From contig NC_135176.1 of the NCBI RefSeq assembly GCF_041146795.1, positions 20,433,286-20,497,285 of the forward strand: a stretch of DNA of 64,000 nucleotides. The letters are read 5' to 3'. The notes beneath the pieces are model-generated. The model did no database searches and was not told the origin of the DNA. It was given only the letters and a program-made list of their open reading frames with translations. The DNA comes from Maylandia zebra. Lineage: Eukaryota > Chordata > Actinopteri > Cichliformes > Cichlidae. A program made the translations under genes and the position numbers. Below are positions 27,999-41,378 of the stretch, one piece after another; the first letter of the stretch is position 1; the number at the start of each line of letters is the position of its first letter.

Positions 27999-30900
27999 TC
28001 AAGGGCTGCTGCCTGCTTCCACGTCACTGTTGGGGGCACCCTTGTAAATTGGGGCATTGTTCTCCACGGGGAGCTCGTATTTGCGTGGGAGTGGCTTGTT
28101 GCCGCTTTCGTTGCTGTTTGTAATGCCATAGAAGAAGTAAATGGCAAAACCTGAAGGGGGAAGAAGAAGAAGAGGCGGATGGAAGTTATAAAACGGGCAC
28201 ATTAATGTGAGGCAACAGAAGGAAGGACAGGATGTGTAGCGCTCGAACGTACCCAAAGCCATCCAGACGGTGAAGCGGCACCATGTACCCAAGTCCAGCT
28301 GCATCATGAGGTAGATGTTGACGAAAACACTGAACAGGGGCAACCAGGGAAGAAGAGGAACCTTAAAGAGACAGAGGCCAAACTTAAGACACTTTCTCAG
28401 ATAACATCGTAACAACATGTGCCCAAGGTGTCCAGTCAGTCTCAGAAACAACAACGTCCTGTGCTTCAAAAAAATGGAAAGTTACCTTGAAGGTGAGCGC
28501 CTCTTTGCTCTCCGGCTGCCTCCAGATGATGATCACGCAGACGGCACAGAGCACAACTAAAATACCGCACGGCACCACCACACCCAAATATCCAGCGAGC
28601 AGCTCCGGCAAACAGTTGGCCAGGATGACGCACAGGACAGTCATCAAAATCGCTGCAGGGAGAGCAGAAGATGAAGTTACTTACACCGGTTACTTCACCT
28701 AGTTTATTCTGATCTAAATCAGATGATGAGTTTGTAAGCTTGTAGCTTTCCCATGCGATTTAGTTTGTTTTCACACAGAGGAATTCTCAGCAAACTCCAA
28801 GCGAACCAAAATGCATCACTACAAACCACGTGAGTGTTCAGACAGCTCATTGCGTCCGTGCTCCGGACTATGAGACAACATGGAGAACTTTATGTTCATT
28901 TCACAGCTAGCTGCTAGACCGCACAGACTTTTAGATATCTGTAGCACCTTCCCGCATTGAGAATACAAAGCATATGTGGCTATGGGGCGTTCTGTTAGGT
29001 AGTAGGTTTGGATCACATTAATGGACTGAACACAGCAGGTGTGAAACCACCCTAAAACTCCAAAGGAAAGCATATATTTCATCACACTTTATTGTTTTAG
29101 CCTTCTCGCTCACACACTTACAGATGACAGCAGTTGTAGCGTAGACAATGTTCCCAGACAGGACTGTGGGGATCTTTCCACTTGGGCAGAAGAGCAGCTT
29201 GAAGCTGAAGGTCTCTTTTAGTGGCCTCTGATCCATCTCCATGTCATATTCATCGCCACTCTCCCCTCCACTCACAGGCATCTTCTCCGATTCCTCCATA
29301 AGCTTCTCCAGCTGGCTGGGTGAATTTAGGGTACCTGGCTGATACCTAGAAACATGAATGAGAGACTTAACATAGACGTCACACACAACTGCTTCTGTTA
29401 CTTTAAATATATTGCTTCCTGTTTATTGCTACTATGAAAATGAGCCCACAGCCAAGTGAGAGCCAGTAAAGCTTCCTTGCCTTCACCCTTGTTCTTTGGA
29501 TCGACACGGATTATGATATAACTGTGCTTTTAAACTTATGGGTGCTTGCCAATGGCATTAGTACATCAGCTGCTACAGAGTATTTAACACATGATTACCA
29601 CTTCACAAGCCTCTGTGTGAATTTGATGGTGGAGAATAAAGGTGCTTACCTGAGAATGAGGACGCAGATGGCCACTAAAGAGTACGCCAAAAGGGTTCCA
29701 ATGGACATGAGGTCCACCAGAGCTGCCAGGTCGAACAGAAAGGCCATCAGAGCTGGAAGGAGAAGTAAGACCAGATCTTAGACAGCTGCAAGCACCAAAA
29801 ATATCAGTATTTGCAAAACTAGTATTGATCTTGACATGTCAGCCTGTGAGATAGGCTGCTAGACAGAGCTGAGGCAGCAGGAAGCTCTGTGAACTTGGAA
29901 AACTAGCAACAGATACTACTGGTAACAGGAGATTGATACCAGCAGTATCTGTACATTGATACAGCAAACAAAGAAACAAAACAAACAAATCTGCGTGTCC
30001 AAAACATGAAGAGAAATATGCCCAAACATAAATGTCTCTGAAAGTTGTATCTTTATCTTACCTGCAATAATACCAGAAACAATGGTAGCCAGGACAGGGG
30101 TCTTTGTGCGAGCGCTCATCTTAGACAGAAATCGGAACAGCAGCCCGTCCTCTGCCATGGCGTAAATAACACGGGGCATAGGGAACATGGAGCCCAAGAG
30201 GCTGGGGGAGGATTGGAAGTTTGCATTAACATTTTACAGTCATGTGAACATAAACATGTTAGATGTTTTGGGTTATGCCTTCCTCACCTGGTGGACAGAG
30301 CACAGAGAGAACCGACAGCCACGATGTATCGAGCAGGACCCCAGCCGACAAAGCTGAAGGCCTCGGGCAGAGGACTCTGAGTGTTCAGCTGGTAGTACGG
30401 CATCATCATGGTGAGAGCGGCAGACACGCCGAAGTAGGCGAAAAAGCAGATGAGCAGCGAGGCCACGATGCCAATAGGTATGGAGCGCATGGGGTTCTTT
30501 GCCTCTTCGCCTGAGGGAACACAAAGCAAGAGAAAGATGAGCGGGATCCCACTGGCGCGCCTAAATAACCCTTGAACGTCTTGACAAAAGCTGATTATGT
30601 TAGCGTGTACTATCCAAGGGCGGGGTTTTCCCCACACACCAGAGTTCCTGGCCTTACAAAGGAAAAGTTTTATGTAACGCAACACTCTTCATAACCATCA
30701 AAACTACTTACTTGTTGTGGCAATGCAGTCAAAGCCCACAAAGGCATAGAAGCACGTGGCTGCACCGGACAAAACTCCGCTAAGTCCAAATGGGGCAAAC
30801 CCACCAGTGCCGTATTGCTCCTTCAACCTGGGAGGCAGATGAGGAGAAACATGAAGTTAAACAATAAAAGAGGATTGGATCAGAGAAGTAAATCAGCCAT

Positions 30901-32242
30901 CAAACACTCACTTCAGCTCCCTGCTGCCATTGGTGCTGTTTATGAATTCCCTGTAGTCGTTCTCTGTGAGGTGCCAGTTATTAGTGTCCCCTTTAACGAA
31001 CCCGGAGATAATAACGAACCCCAAAACCACCAGATTGATCCCAGTGAAGATTTTGTTCACGAGAGCCGACTCACTCACACCAAAGGCCAGAAGTCCTGAG
31101 GGCAGGAAGTAGACGGAGACAAGAGAGAGAAGCTTCAACAACACATCCTGCTACGTGGGTGGACATTTTCATACTTCACTTCCAACAAACCATCAGTCAG
31201 CGACACCAATTCATTCTAACACTGCTACTGGCAGGCCACACTAGCTGTGATGTTAGTGTGAAAACTGTTGTCTGTTGTGCAATGATTTGGATGCAATGAT
31301 CGCAATCGGCTACTTCAGCGCGGTGTGCAACGACCAAGCTGACAGCCTAATTTTAAATGAGAAAAGTACTCGATATTGGAGGTTTCAGTGGGTCATCTTT
31401 GGAAGAACAAACACACTTGTATGCATTAAAATGCTACTAACAGTAAGGGTCTGATGCTCAAACAGCTTCATGAGTTTAAAGCAGTTAAAATGAAGGCGGA
31501 TAGCCCGTTATTGGACTGCTCAAGTTTTTTTATATCCCAAAAATGTCCTTATTATTGAGCAAGTTATCCCCTCATAGCACTAAGAATAAGCAGACTCACC
31601 AGTGAGCAGCAGCACCAGGATGAGGGCGAACAGGTCCGGGTACTCTGCCAGCACCTTGCCTGGCACCGTCATTGCCATGGAGGCTTTAAAGAAGCCCGAG
31701 ATCTTTTGTTCCACCAGGTTGTCAAAGGTTGAACTCCAAGCCCGGGCCACACTGGCTGTACCTAAAAGAAGGAAAAAAAAAATACCAGAGATTATTTAAG
31801 AATATGGTGACAAGATATGACTCCTAATGTGTGGATTTCTACGGCACATGTCAGTCTAGTGAAACTGAGGCTCACCTATGACATAAGACAAGATGAGATT
31901 CCATCCTGTTATGAAGGCCCAGATTTCTCCGACTGTCACGTAGCTGTACAGGTATGCGGAGCCCGTCTTAGGGACACGGGCGCCAAATTCGGCGTAGCAC
32001 AGGCCGGCCAGCATGGAGGACAGAGCGGCGATGAGGAAGCAGAGCACGATGGCGGGTCCCGCCTTCTCTCGCGCGACCTCACCGGCGAGGACGTAGACAC
32101 CAGCACCCAGCGTGGAGCCCACTCCCAAGGCAATGAGGTCCAGGGTGGACAAGCAGCGGGCGAACTGGGTCTCTACACTTGACAAGTCTAGTTTCCTGCG
32201 ACGCAGCAGGATTTTGCCAAAGGTGGACAGATGGCTGGCCAT
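27999..32242 (-). CDS. slc7a3: cationic amino acid transporter 3-like (CAT-3), complete
   Basis: Eleven coding exons on the minus strand: 31876-32242, 31600-31761, 30912-31095, 30712-30827, 30288-30510, 30062-30201, 29650-29752, 29122-29345, 28486-28652, 28253-28361, 27999-28150. All junctions are GT-AG and in phase; total 648 aa (human SLC7A3 619). Seen: [20 protein letters not shown] (TM1), [31 protein letters not shown], an N-glycosylation-prone loop (FINSTNGS), [39 protein letters not shown] (substrate-specificity loop), [20 protein letters not shown] and an IIWRQPES block, then a short hydrophilic tail. Known: sodium-independent system y+ uptake of arginine, lysine and ornithine at the plasma membrane. 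The slc7a1/2/3 paralogues are similar; I prefer slc7a3 because snx12 and il2rg follow, as at human Xq13.1. Confidence 0.93.
28765..29070. repeat. possible MITE fragment in slc7a3 intron 9
   Basis: Contains CTCCAAGCGAACCAAA (also at 20148) and ends with GTGTGAAACCACCCTAAAAC, with TTTTCACACAG at its left, so the two edges are roughly complementary. Weakly supported; no target duplication identified. Confidence 0.3.
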
Positions 32243-35200
32243 GTTTGCTGTGACTGTGTGTGGGCGCAGAAGCAGGCTATGCGTTTTAAATCCTTCTAGT
32301 GTGAGTGCGTGTGTGTGTGATTGACACAGCTTAAACAGAACATGTGTGACCGGCAGGTACGGGAGAAGTTTGGACAGATTGATGGGTAAGTTACTCGTCA
32401 AGTATTGCTCCCTTTGTGTTCGTATCAGCCAGGCCACAGTCGCTTCAACACAGAGATCAGGAAGTAGCAAAGGCTGTGGTCACAGAATTTAGCAGCAGCA
32501 GATTACCTGTGAGGAAACACAAGAAAACAAGAGCTCAAAACAGGGCGCTATTCAGTACGAGCCAGAGCTTACGCTTCTTACAGCTTCTTGTGCTTGGCAT
32601 GCTGCAGAGGGATTATGAAAACCTCGCTTTTTCCAAGTAGCAAAGTTGTTTTGTTTTTTTTTCCAGGAAAGTGTTCAAACTGGCGGAGAATATATCAAAT
32701 CTTGCAACACAATCGCTCCCAGCTGGGCTACAAAAATAAATTGTATCATATGCAATGTCTCGGCAGGTTTTTAGGTGTGTTTCAAGTGAACCGAGGTAGC
32801 CCCGGAGATGTTGCAAACTGCACTGGAATACTACCACCTTTTAAAGCACAGTTACACATCACGAGACACAGTGGGACGCAAAGGAACCATGAAGACAAAA
32901 GAAATCCGAGCGTTATACTGTTAGGCTTTAATCAAATCTCAAGTTTGCCTGGACAAATAAACCTTCCATGGTGCACACCCCAAAAAATAATAAATTCTTT
33001 TGATACAACACCTAACCTTATTCCTCACCACTCCCTTACTGCGAGAAAATACCAGGAGTCAACTAGCAGCTAGAGCTAGACGGGGAAACGCCTGGGAAAG
33101 TGTGTGCAGTGGTGATGGGGGTTGGTCAAACGGAGGACTACAACTACATAGGTTCCAACACAACCTCGTGACAGTGCCGTTTCACTAATCAGAATGTAAT
33201 ACACTGTTTTCACTGTTACATGCATTATCAGTGATCTGATTGAGAAAAATAACACAATGAACCACCCCGAAGGACAGCAGCAACACATTTTGTGCCAGTT
33301 GTGGGTTGGTTTGCCAAGATCTCACAGGGTGAAAGATAACCATTACACTAGTTTCTTTGACACACAAAAGCAGCTTCATAACACGCCAAGGACACTTTAT
33401 GCAACATGTAACCTAAACAGACACTGTTTTTCTGTTTGTCTGAGGGGGACTGGACACGTTTTTATTGGCAGAAGCAGGAATGACGTCAATAACTGAGTGA
33501 ATGTAACTAAAAATCTGGGGTTACTGACACGTGTACATGTCAAAAAAGTGAGTGATGGTCGAGGCCTGCGGTTCAACAACCTTTTGGTCGGTACATACAC
33601 TGTGTGTACAAGCAACACCCTGAACACTCCCACAAAATGTTGCTTGACTACCTTCAGTCTTATTTAGATTATTCAGAGTTCTCATACTGCCGTTTGAGTC
33701 TGAAGTCTTGCTTTGTAAAAGTAGTTGTATTAGTAGTAGCAGCAGTACTAGTAGTAATTTGATTATCTAAATAAGATGTCTTTTACTCCAAATGGAAAGC
33801 AGAAGAGAGAAATCCATGTGCTTAAAAACTGGTTAGACTGGTTTTGGCTTTACGCAGCACTAACAAAATGCTAAATGTCAGTCTTGCAGCTCTTGCTGAG
33901 ATTAAAAACAAAATAAAACTGATCGCCAGCAGCCAGGACTCACTGTCGTGCTGCTAACTCATGCAAGCTTTTCAGAAGTAAAGTGTCACTTTGTGGGGTT
34001 AAAGCTGTCAGATGTCCACAGAAAAGCTACACGGAGACCAGAGATTTGCAAATCGAGAAGGGTGTGCGACAGAACGACAGAGTGTGACTTGCAGGAAGTA
34101 GCAATCACACATTTGTCTTGTCTAAAATGGCTCAATGCATCATGTCGTCGTGTTGTTTTTACACCCTTTTTTTTCCCCTTGGACCTGGTTTCTGCACTTT
34201 ACATGTTAGATGTACTCACTCTCTGTTATTTACAGTAAACAGTCTTGTACGCACATGCAGGTCCACGAGGCAAAAACATGCTCAGAGCAATAAGAACGCT
34301 GTAAACTTTTATCTTATCAACAAAATACTATACTTGTATGGTTAATCATTAACATTTCAACAAAATAATATACTGGACCAAGGTGAAGGATATTGCATCA
34401 TGAGGCATATCTACTTATCCAAAAGAACAGAAAATACAAAAACATTGAGCTTCTTGGTGATTAAAAGCTCACACAACTCATTAGGGCAGGGTTTGACAAA
34501 TTTAAGTCCAACACTGGGCCCACAGGCCGCACCTTTAAACTATAAGATTTGACAAACAATAATCAAGAATAAATAATAAAGAACAATCAATGAAACATTC
34601 TTTCTTGGTGTGCAACTGATCTGCAGGTTCTCCAAGAGAAGGGCTGAAGTCAGGATTTTGAGGGCGGAGCAGCGTTAAAAGCTACGCGTCTGAGGCTATT
34701 ACTGCAACGACACCCGATTCTTTCCCATGTCAGGCCTTTCAGTTACTTCACAGATCAGTCTGTAAAGAGGAAGAGGAGATGTGAAATCCTAACCCAGCGG
34801 CAAAGATCGGACTGAATCAGCGGCACAGCGAGGACGGCCACATCAAAAATGCCCTTTAATGCCTATTAAGTGTGTAAAAAACTGAAGACGGAGGGCCACA
34901 CAGTACCATTTTGAGCAGTGCTGTTTAAGTGTTTTTGTCCTCCACCGTCTGTCCAATGAGCTTCAGGGATAAAATACATTTATAAAAATAGGAAAAAGGT
35001 CCCCTGCTCACATCATGAATGTATTAAAATCTCTACTGCTTAGGGTGAAGTTCTCAGAGTGAAATTGAATCCATGCTTAGAACGTGACCACTAGAAACTA
35101 AAAGAAAAGAAAAAAAGAAAACAAAACCCAGACATCAATGGGAAGCTTCTGAAAAACTGCAGATGCTCAAAAGAAAAAAAATCAAAAATATGACTCGAGA

Positions 35201-38200
35201 AAAAAAGAGAATCGAGAACTACGGCATGTACAGTGGACTTTTGAGGCTTGTGCTTCTTTATCTTTCTGCCTTGAGAACTTATTTCAGGTGTACAATTTCA
35301 TAAAAATGAAAGCAATGTACATTCAGCTGTGGCGGCATTATGATCCAATTTTAGTCTTTTTCCTTTTCCCCAGCTCCCACGATGTTTCAGCACAATGACA
35401 ATATTCTATTAATACTGCAAAAACAACAGAAACGGACTATCAAAGCATTTCTAGGCTTACTATTTCAAAAGAGAATATCCTGTCTGGTACAGTTAAGTGT
35501 TGGGAGAAAAAACTCAAAACACTGTCAAACAATGAAATAAAAACAACACAGAGAGCACCTGATGACTGCCATAATAAACACTCTCCCCTCTGAAGACTGA
35601 TGGGAAACTGGTACATGGTGGAAATGCTCCCGCTCCCCACTTGGTGTGACATTCCAGCAGCATTTTCCACTCGCACACCAGGAACTGAGATCTAAGGTGC
35701 TCGGTGTCCTGTCAATAAACATTTATTACCAAACTACTGTGCCCGACCGGCCTTAGATCTCCTCGGGGGTTCACCCAACGCTACACGGGACCCTTCGGTG
35801 GGGACAATGGCAACCGTGCAAAAGGGAATGATTTTTTTTCTTTTTAGGACACACATACACATGCGCTCTTACTGTTTGAGCATAATTAAGGGTGGTCTTA
35901 TTAAAGCAAGCCACCATAGCCCCGGATGCCACCTCTGTCACGTCAGCTTGTTGCTAATCTTTCCCTTGTGGTTTTCACGAGGGTGCCCGTTTGTGCAAGT
36001 GGGGCAGGTTGCGTGGAGGTGTGGCTCACAAATGTACCCTCTGCATGTTCCACTAGCCCACACACGCCTGTATGAAAGACTAACGTTATAACCAGCAGGG
36101 GTTTTTTTCCTCCCTTCCCCCCCCCCCCCCCATGGTCCTGCTATTAAAGTGAAAACACAAGCATTTCCCTGGAAAGCCAAAGATGATGCGTGAATCTTGT
36201 TGCCAAGATCACTTCTGTGTTTGTTATCGCTTTTTTAAAACTAAGCTTGAGCACGGTTGTTGTTTTTTGAGGACCAAACTAAAAGGCTCTTTATACTGGG
36301 GGACTATGACCAGCAGCAGCTCTGGCCAACAACGGTCCGGTTACAACAGGCTTCAGGGATAATAGTCCTGTTACTTGACTTAGCATTGGCGCAAGTGCTT
36401 CCAAGGACTAAGAGGATTATTTGAAGTAGTAACAAACCTGCTAACCTCATTACAACCTGTTGCTGCTCCTTATTCTATCCTCATGAGCAACACATGGCTT
36501 TGTTTTGACTGCCACTGTTGACAAATAACCACTGCTGCTGATAGTGATACCGAGTCAAGCTGTGTCTTCACTCTATGCTGCTCACTAGTTTGTGAAATCC
36601 ACTGCTGGATTTATATAGCAAAATATTGCCAAAATAATCCACATCACTCCTTAAATATCAACTTCAGTTAATCTGTGGAGTGCAGCAGTTGAACAAACAC
36701 CAAGTTCAGCTCCCTGCAAAGTGGGGTCGGATCTATTTGGAGTGTACACTGCATCGCGGCTTGCTCTACATCCTCTCAAACACGACACAGTGTTTTTATT
36801 TCCCGGCTGTTTGAAGACAGGAACAGTACATTTAGACTCAGGGACAATAAGGATGATATGAGGTGCACAGCGGGTTAACAAAAAGGCCGAGTGAAGAAAG
36901 AAACCATGGAGACTGAACTGAACAACCCCACAGATCACCTGGCGGGGAGACCACCCCTCTTGCCAAAAACCGGACTCGCTGTGAAATGGAATGTGACAAA
37001 CCGAGAGCCTGCCCGCTTTCCCACGACCACTGCCAACACCATTAACATCATCAGATATGACAAGAGCAGGACAAAACTACCAATTTGTCACACACTCACG
37101 CCGAAATGTGCCGCATTGTAGCACGACAGACGTGCAATCTTTCTTGAGTTTGGCAGCATTTGCACCCCCCTTCCCCTGTTATTGAATGTTTTTATTTAAC
37201 CATAATCAAAATGTTCCCAGAACATGTCACACGAAGACCCTTTGATGTGGACTAGCACACACCCTTCCTGCAATGACACACACGTGCACACAAAATTTGT
37301 GCTTCACTTCAATTTATGAGCATTTCATTCAAACAACCAATAATGAGCGAAATCATTCACTCTGACTATTACAGCTTCACACTGCTGCAGTTTATCGAGT
37401 ACACCCTGCTGTAAATCACAGCTCTGATGGGTTTTGTTGACTCTGAGAGATATTAGTAATATTTAGTTTGATGCAAATGGCGTGAACAAAACAAACAGAA
37501 GGAAGCGTCCCACAGAAACTGGACGGATACCTCTGAAAAAACAACATTGAATTGAATAGTAACACAAATCTTACAGCTCAATTTCTTTATTGTCCCACAA
37601 GGGGAAATTAGTTTAGCAGCAGGATAAAAAAAATAATGTGTTGTTATGAGTTGTTATTATATTATTATACTAAAAAATGGCGACTTTATTGTGTTTTTTC
37701 AAAACCGAATTTCCGCGATCTCCTGATTTTTTTTTTGCCCCTAAAGTAACGTGGCATTCTGGTACAAGGTTATACAACCTGACCCCTTGAAACCACAATA
37801 ACGCAGTCAAGCAGGTGTGAATACTCTCGACACACACTCTTATCCGTGTCTACACCCTTGTCTCCAATACAATTAATGCAGTTGATCATTAGTTACTCCA
37901 GCTAAAGCTTGGCTTTCAACTGGCTGATGCAACACAAATGGCACACCTTCCCGAGGTGACATTGCCACTCGCGCACGAGGTTACCAGAAAATAAATAAAT
38001 AAAATCACGAGTTTAAAATTGTTTTACCCACGAGCAGTGCCGACGTTGTTCAGCTGTCCATATGGATAAAATACCCCATCTGTCAAGCGACCGAAACACC
38101 ACTGACCTATCTACGTGGCTGGGAAGCTCTCGTGTGGTGCCAGTGTTGCTTTCAACAATATAGGAAGTGCAGCAATTGGCTTTAATACATTTCATACCTG

Positions 38201-39051
38201 ACGCAAGAAAGCGGGAAATGGCGGTGGTTTTAACGTTGGTGATCTTTTTAAGTGCGGCGTTAGGGCTCAGGCTTGGATTTAACAATCTTCTGGATAACGT
38301 TTGCACATAAAAGTAAATGTTGCATTGGTATTCAGAGATTAGGCTTTACAAAAAAAATCTTACAAATCGAGTTCTTGCAGTGGCTCTGGTTGGGTGCGCT
38401 CAGTTTAAATATGCACGTGAACTAGCCAAGTTGTTATTATTATTTTTAAAGATTAGTGTTGTTTGAGAATAATGCATGCGATTCTCAAAAATTCGGCGCT
38501 ACGGGGGTCTTTAAAAGCACCATTTACGGTCATTCCACGTCTCTGTAGCACGCTAGTAGCAGGGCGTGCTAGCCCACCACGACCAAAACAATGAATGAAA
38601 ACCACGATTAATAACACGGATAAGCGTCCGAGTGTGCTGAAAAGAAGATGGAAACCAATTAAACACATTTTCCACAATGGTCGCCTTACATTAAGTTTCT
38701 TGTTTCTGCTCGGTTTTCCGGGTAACGTTTCGGGCAGACAGCTGACTCCCCGCTCAAATGACAAATTAAAGCGGAAAGTACAGTGAATAACCGGGACACG
38801 TTTTCCACGCTCGGTTAGAGAAACAACACATTGAAATATTTGACTTTAAAACATAATAAAGCTGCTCAAGAACAGTGTCGTCCTGGTCTTGTTCAACATT
38901 GCGCCAATTACATCCGACAACACACGAGGAGGATTGCATCAGTTTACTATATCGTAAGTACAAGCTCGATTTTAGATAGAAAATGTCACTACAGTACATC
39001 TTAGATTAAAAACGCGTTTCTGTTGTGTTAAACAAAAGCCGACATCGTTAC
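32243..39051 (-). other. slc7a3 5' UTR and long first intron (inferred)
   Basis: About 6.8 kb separates the slc7a3 ATG from a CpG-containing probable first exon at 39052. An acceptor-like CGCCCACACACAG lies 11 bp upstream of the ATG. The interval is mostly unique, with a 16-base C tract at 36117-36132 and a short SINE-like TTTATTGTCCCACAAGGGGA at 37585. ORFs such as 32588-33073 and 36891-37121 show no family resemblance. I see no independent gene here. Confidence 0.45.
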
Positions 39052-39170
39052 CTTTAATGTCTTCTGGTGGTTTTAAAGTGAGTGGAGAGAGGAAGAAAGA
39101 CGACAGATAGGAGCGCTGGTGTCAGAGCAGATGACGAAACAACCCGCTCGCTAGAGCGGTTTTTACCAGT
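39052..39170 (-). promoter_or_regulatory. probable noncoding first exon and promoter of slc7a3
   Basis: The minus strand has a strong donor, GAAGACATTAAAG|GTAACGATG, at 39052/39051, in a CpG-bearing block (CGCGAGAGGA, CCCGCTCGCTAGAGCGG). It lies upstream of slc7a3 on its strand, and no other minus-strand gene lies between. Just outside are a full cAMP-response element palindrome TGACGTCA (39190-39197) and a TGACGAAAC near-match to the amino-acid response element core (39132-39140). Confidence 0.4.
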
Positions 39171-39189
39171 CGCGAGAGGATGTGTACAG

Positions 39190-39197
39190 TGACGTCA
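39190..39197. promoter_or_regulatory. consensus CRE palindrome TGACGTCA
   Basis: Perfect 8-bp CREB/ATF site, 20-30 bp upstream of the probable slc7a3 first exon. ATF-family control of amino acid transporters is well established (ATF4 at CAT-1), so the position is meaningful, but binding here is inferred. Confidence 0.4.
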
Positions 39198-40017
39198 TCA
39201 CAAGGTGGAGCTTTCCACTCATGAATGGAAGTTAGATGTCTGTACTTTCTGAAAACACAGTAGTGAAGTAATCTTTACATATTAATGTATATTGTATACT
39301 TTTATATACTTTATGTCGCCTACAAGTGCTTTACAGACCAAATATCGGGATAAACAGAGAGACTGTATATGAGCGCATGCTGTAGTAGCGATGCCCATAT
39401 TTGGACGCCCCTCGTGGAAAGCTATGTATAGGCTGTGACTCCGACCGTGCACTATATCCGCTGCTGCTTTGTTTCACAGATTAAAAGAAAAAGGGGGGAA
39501 ATATAAACAATTTCTTTCATGTGTATGTGCACTTGGTGACCTGCACATTCTTGAAGGTCAATGGTGTCAAATAAAGTAATTTTAGCTCGAGCTGCTCTTA
39601 TGATACACACTTATTTAGGTTTAATTATGCAATAATAATAATAAAAAATGTCATCTCACATGTGGCCTGATGAAATTCAGATAATGTTCGCTGCCTCTTT
39701 GCAGTGTGTGTGTTCAGATAATCAAATTATGTTTCTCTGATAGTCTGTTCGCTGCCTCTTTGCAGCGTGTGTGTGTGTGTGTGCACTGCTTTTCACAGTG
39801 TGTAGCTGCATGGATGAGTGCTGGTCTGTGTGGCATCATCTGTGACGTCTGATGCAACGTGAAGACCGAGTGGCATCAGAATTAAAGAAATGCCTCGCAG
39901 AGTGAACAAAATTTCTCAGTGGTAGCTTTGAAAAAGCATAGAAGATAGCTCAGTATTGCATCAGGCGGACTTTACAGTATAATGCTGATCTTAGGAATGG
40001 CACATAAGCAAAATATT

Positions 40018-41378
40018 TCCACTGCTGTGACACGTGTTTACATCCTAACCCTCTTCTTGGACATGAATGTCATGGTAACTTGGGGCTTTTAAGTATTTTT
40101 TTTTAATTTGTTTTGTTTTCTTGTTAATTGTTCTTTTTTCACAGTGGAATGATTGTACAATATACAAATTTTAAAAATAGGAACTTTGTCTTTTAACTTG
40201 ACGATGGCAAAGCCTGTTCTCATTGGTGAGGAAAGACTTTGTCAGTGGATTCTAAACAACTCAAGGATCATCAGTTCAAACAAATCTAAGTGTGAGATAT
40301 TTGGATGTGTCACCACTTTGTTAAGATCTGGAAGAAAACCCAAACAGTCACCCTCAGATGAGAGGAAATCGATTAGGATGTTCAGAAACAACCCAAGAAC
40401 CACCAAGGCTCAAGCCTGCCATTATCTGGAAACTGTTGGAACAGCAGCATCACTGTTCACAGTGAAGTGAATTTTGTAACACCAGGGGCTGAGAGGGTGC
40501 CGACCAATAAGAAGACTCATTCCAAAATTAGAATTTTCAACTTCAAGTGAAATTTCTGTCTGACCGCATGAACAAGCCAAATGTCCTCTGGAGAAAAGTT
40601 TTATGGTCAAATGAGACAAAGATTGAGCTGTTCACAATGAAAAGAAGTATGTTTGGAGGAGTAAAGGTAAGGCTTTCAAACCTAAGAACACTGTACAAAC
40701 TGTGAAGAACGTTGGTGGTAGCATCATGTGCCTGTGTTGCTGCCAGAGGTACTGGTACACTGCGCAAAGTGGATGGAATAATGAAGAAGGAGGACAACCT
40801 CCAAATTCTTTCCTTAATGTCATATCAACAGCTAGATGCTTGAAACTTAGACACAACTGGATCTTCCAACAGGACAGTTTTTTTTGAATGTATAAAACAG
40901 GCTAATATTAAGCTTCTGTAATGGCCTTCCCAAAAGCCTCAGCCTCCACCCTGTGGCTTAAAAGCCGAGTCAGTGCCAAAAAAACAGCCGATTTAAATGA
41001 ACTTAAAATTAACCAATGTTGCAAAGAAAACCTGTCAAACATCGAGCCGGAATTATGTCAGAAGCTTGTTGATGGCTCCCAAAAACATCTGGTCGAGGTG
41101 CAACTTGCTAAGGGACATTTAAACAAACATTAGAAGAGGTGTATGTACATATCTGAGCCTGTATGTATACATTTGATCTGAAGTGAATCAGAGAAAATCC
41201 AAAATAAATTCAAACTTGTGTCCTCAATTATTGTTTTGTAAAGTCATTCATAGATCCACTGTACAATCGTTCCACTCTGGAAAAAGAACAATTCAAAAAA
41301 ATAAATGGAGCCCCAAATTACCATGACATTCATACTTCATACAAGTGTACGTAAACTTTTGACTACAGTTGTATATAA
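40018..41378 (+). pseudogene. Tc1-like transposon, near full length but inactive
   Basis: The right terminus GTAAACTTTTGACTACAGTT and a degraded left counterpart (GTGACACGTGTTTACATCC) bracket it. Inner repeats GACATGAATGTCATGGTAAC (left) and CCATGACATTCATACTTCAT (right) are inverted copies. The interior reads broken transposase: a Tc1-type N-terminus (NNPRTTKAQACHYLE), KYVWRSKGKAFKPKNTVQT, GSIMCLCCC, WIFQQDS and PELCQKLVDGSQKHL. Same family as 5816-6698. Confidence 0.75.

Noticed and set aside
28487-30514. Several plus-strand ORFs (28487-28702, 30045-30380, 30263-30514)
   Set aside because: All are antisense shadows of slc7a3 exons with proven phase on the minus strand.
31817-32182. 121-aa plus-strand ORF
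   Set aside because: Antisense to the first coding exon of slc7a3.
32588-33073. 161-aa plus-strand ORF in the slc7a3 5' intron
   Set aside because: No domain or motif; random-like composition. Could be tested by RNA-seq but nothing in the sequence supports it.
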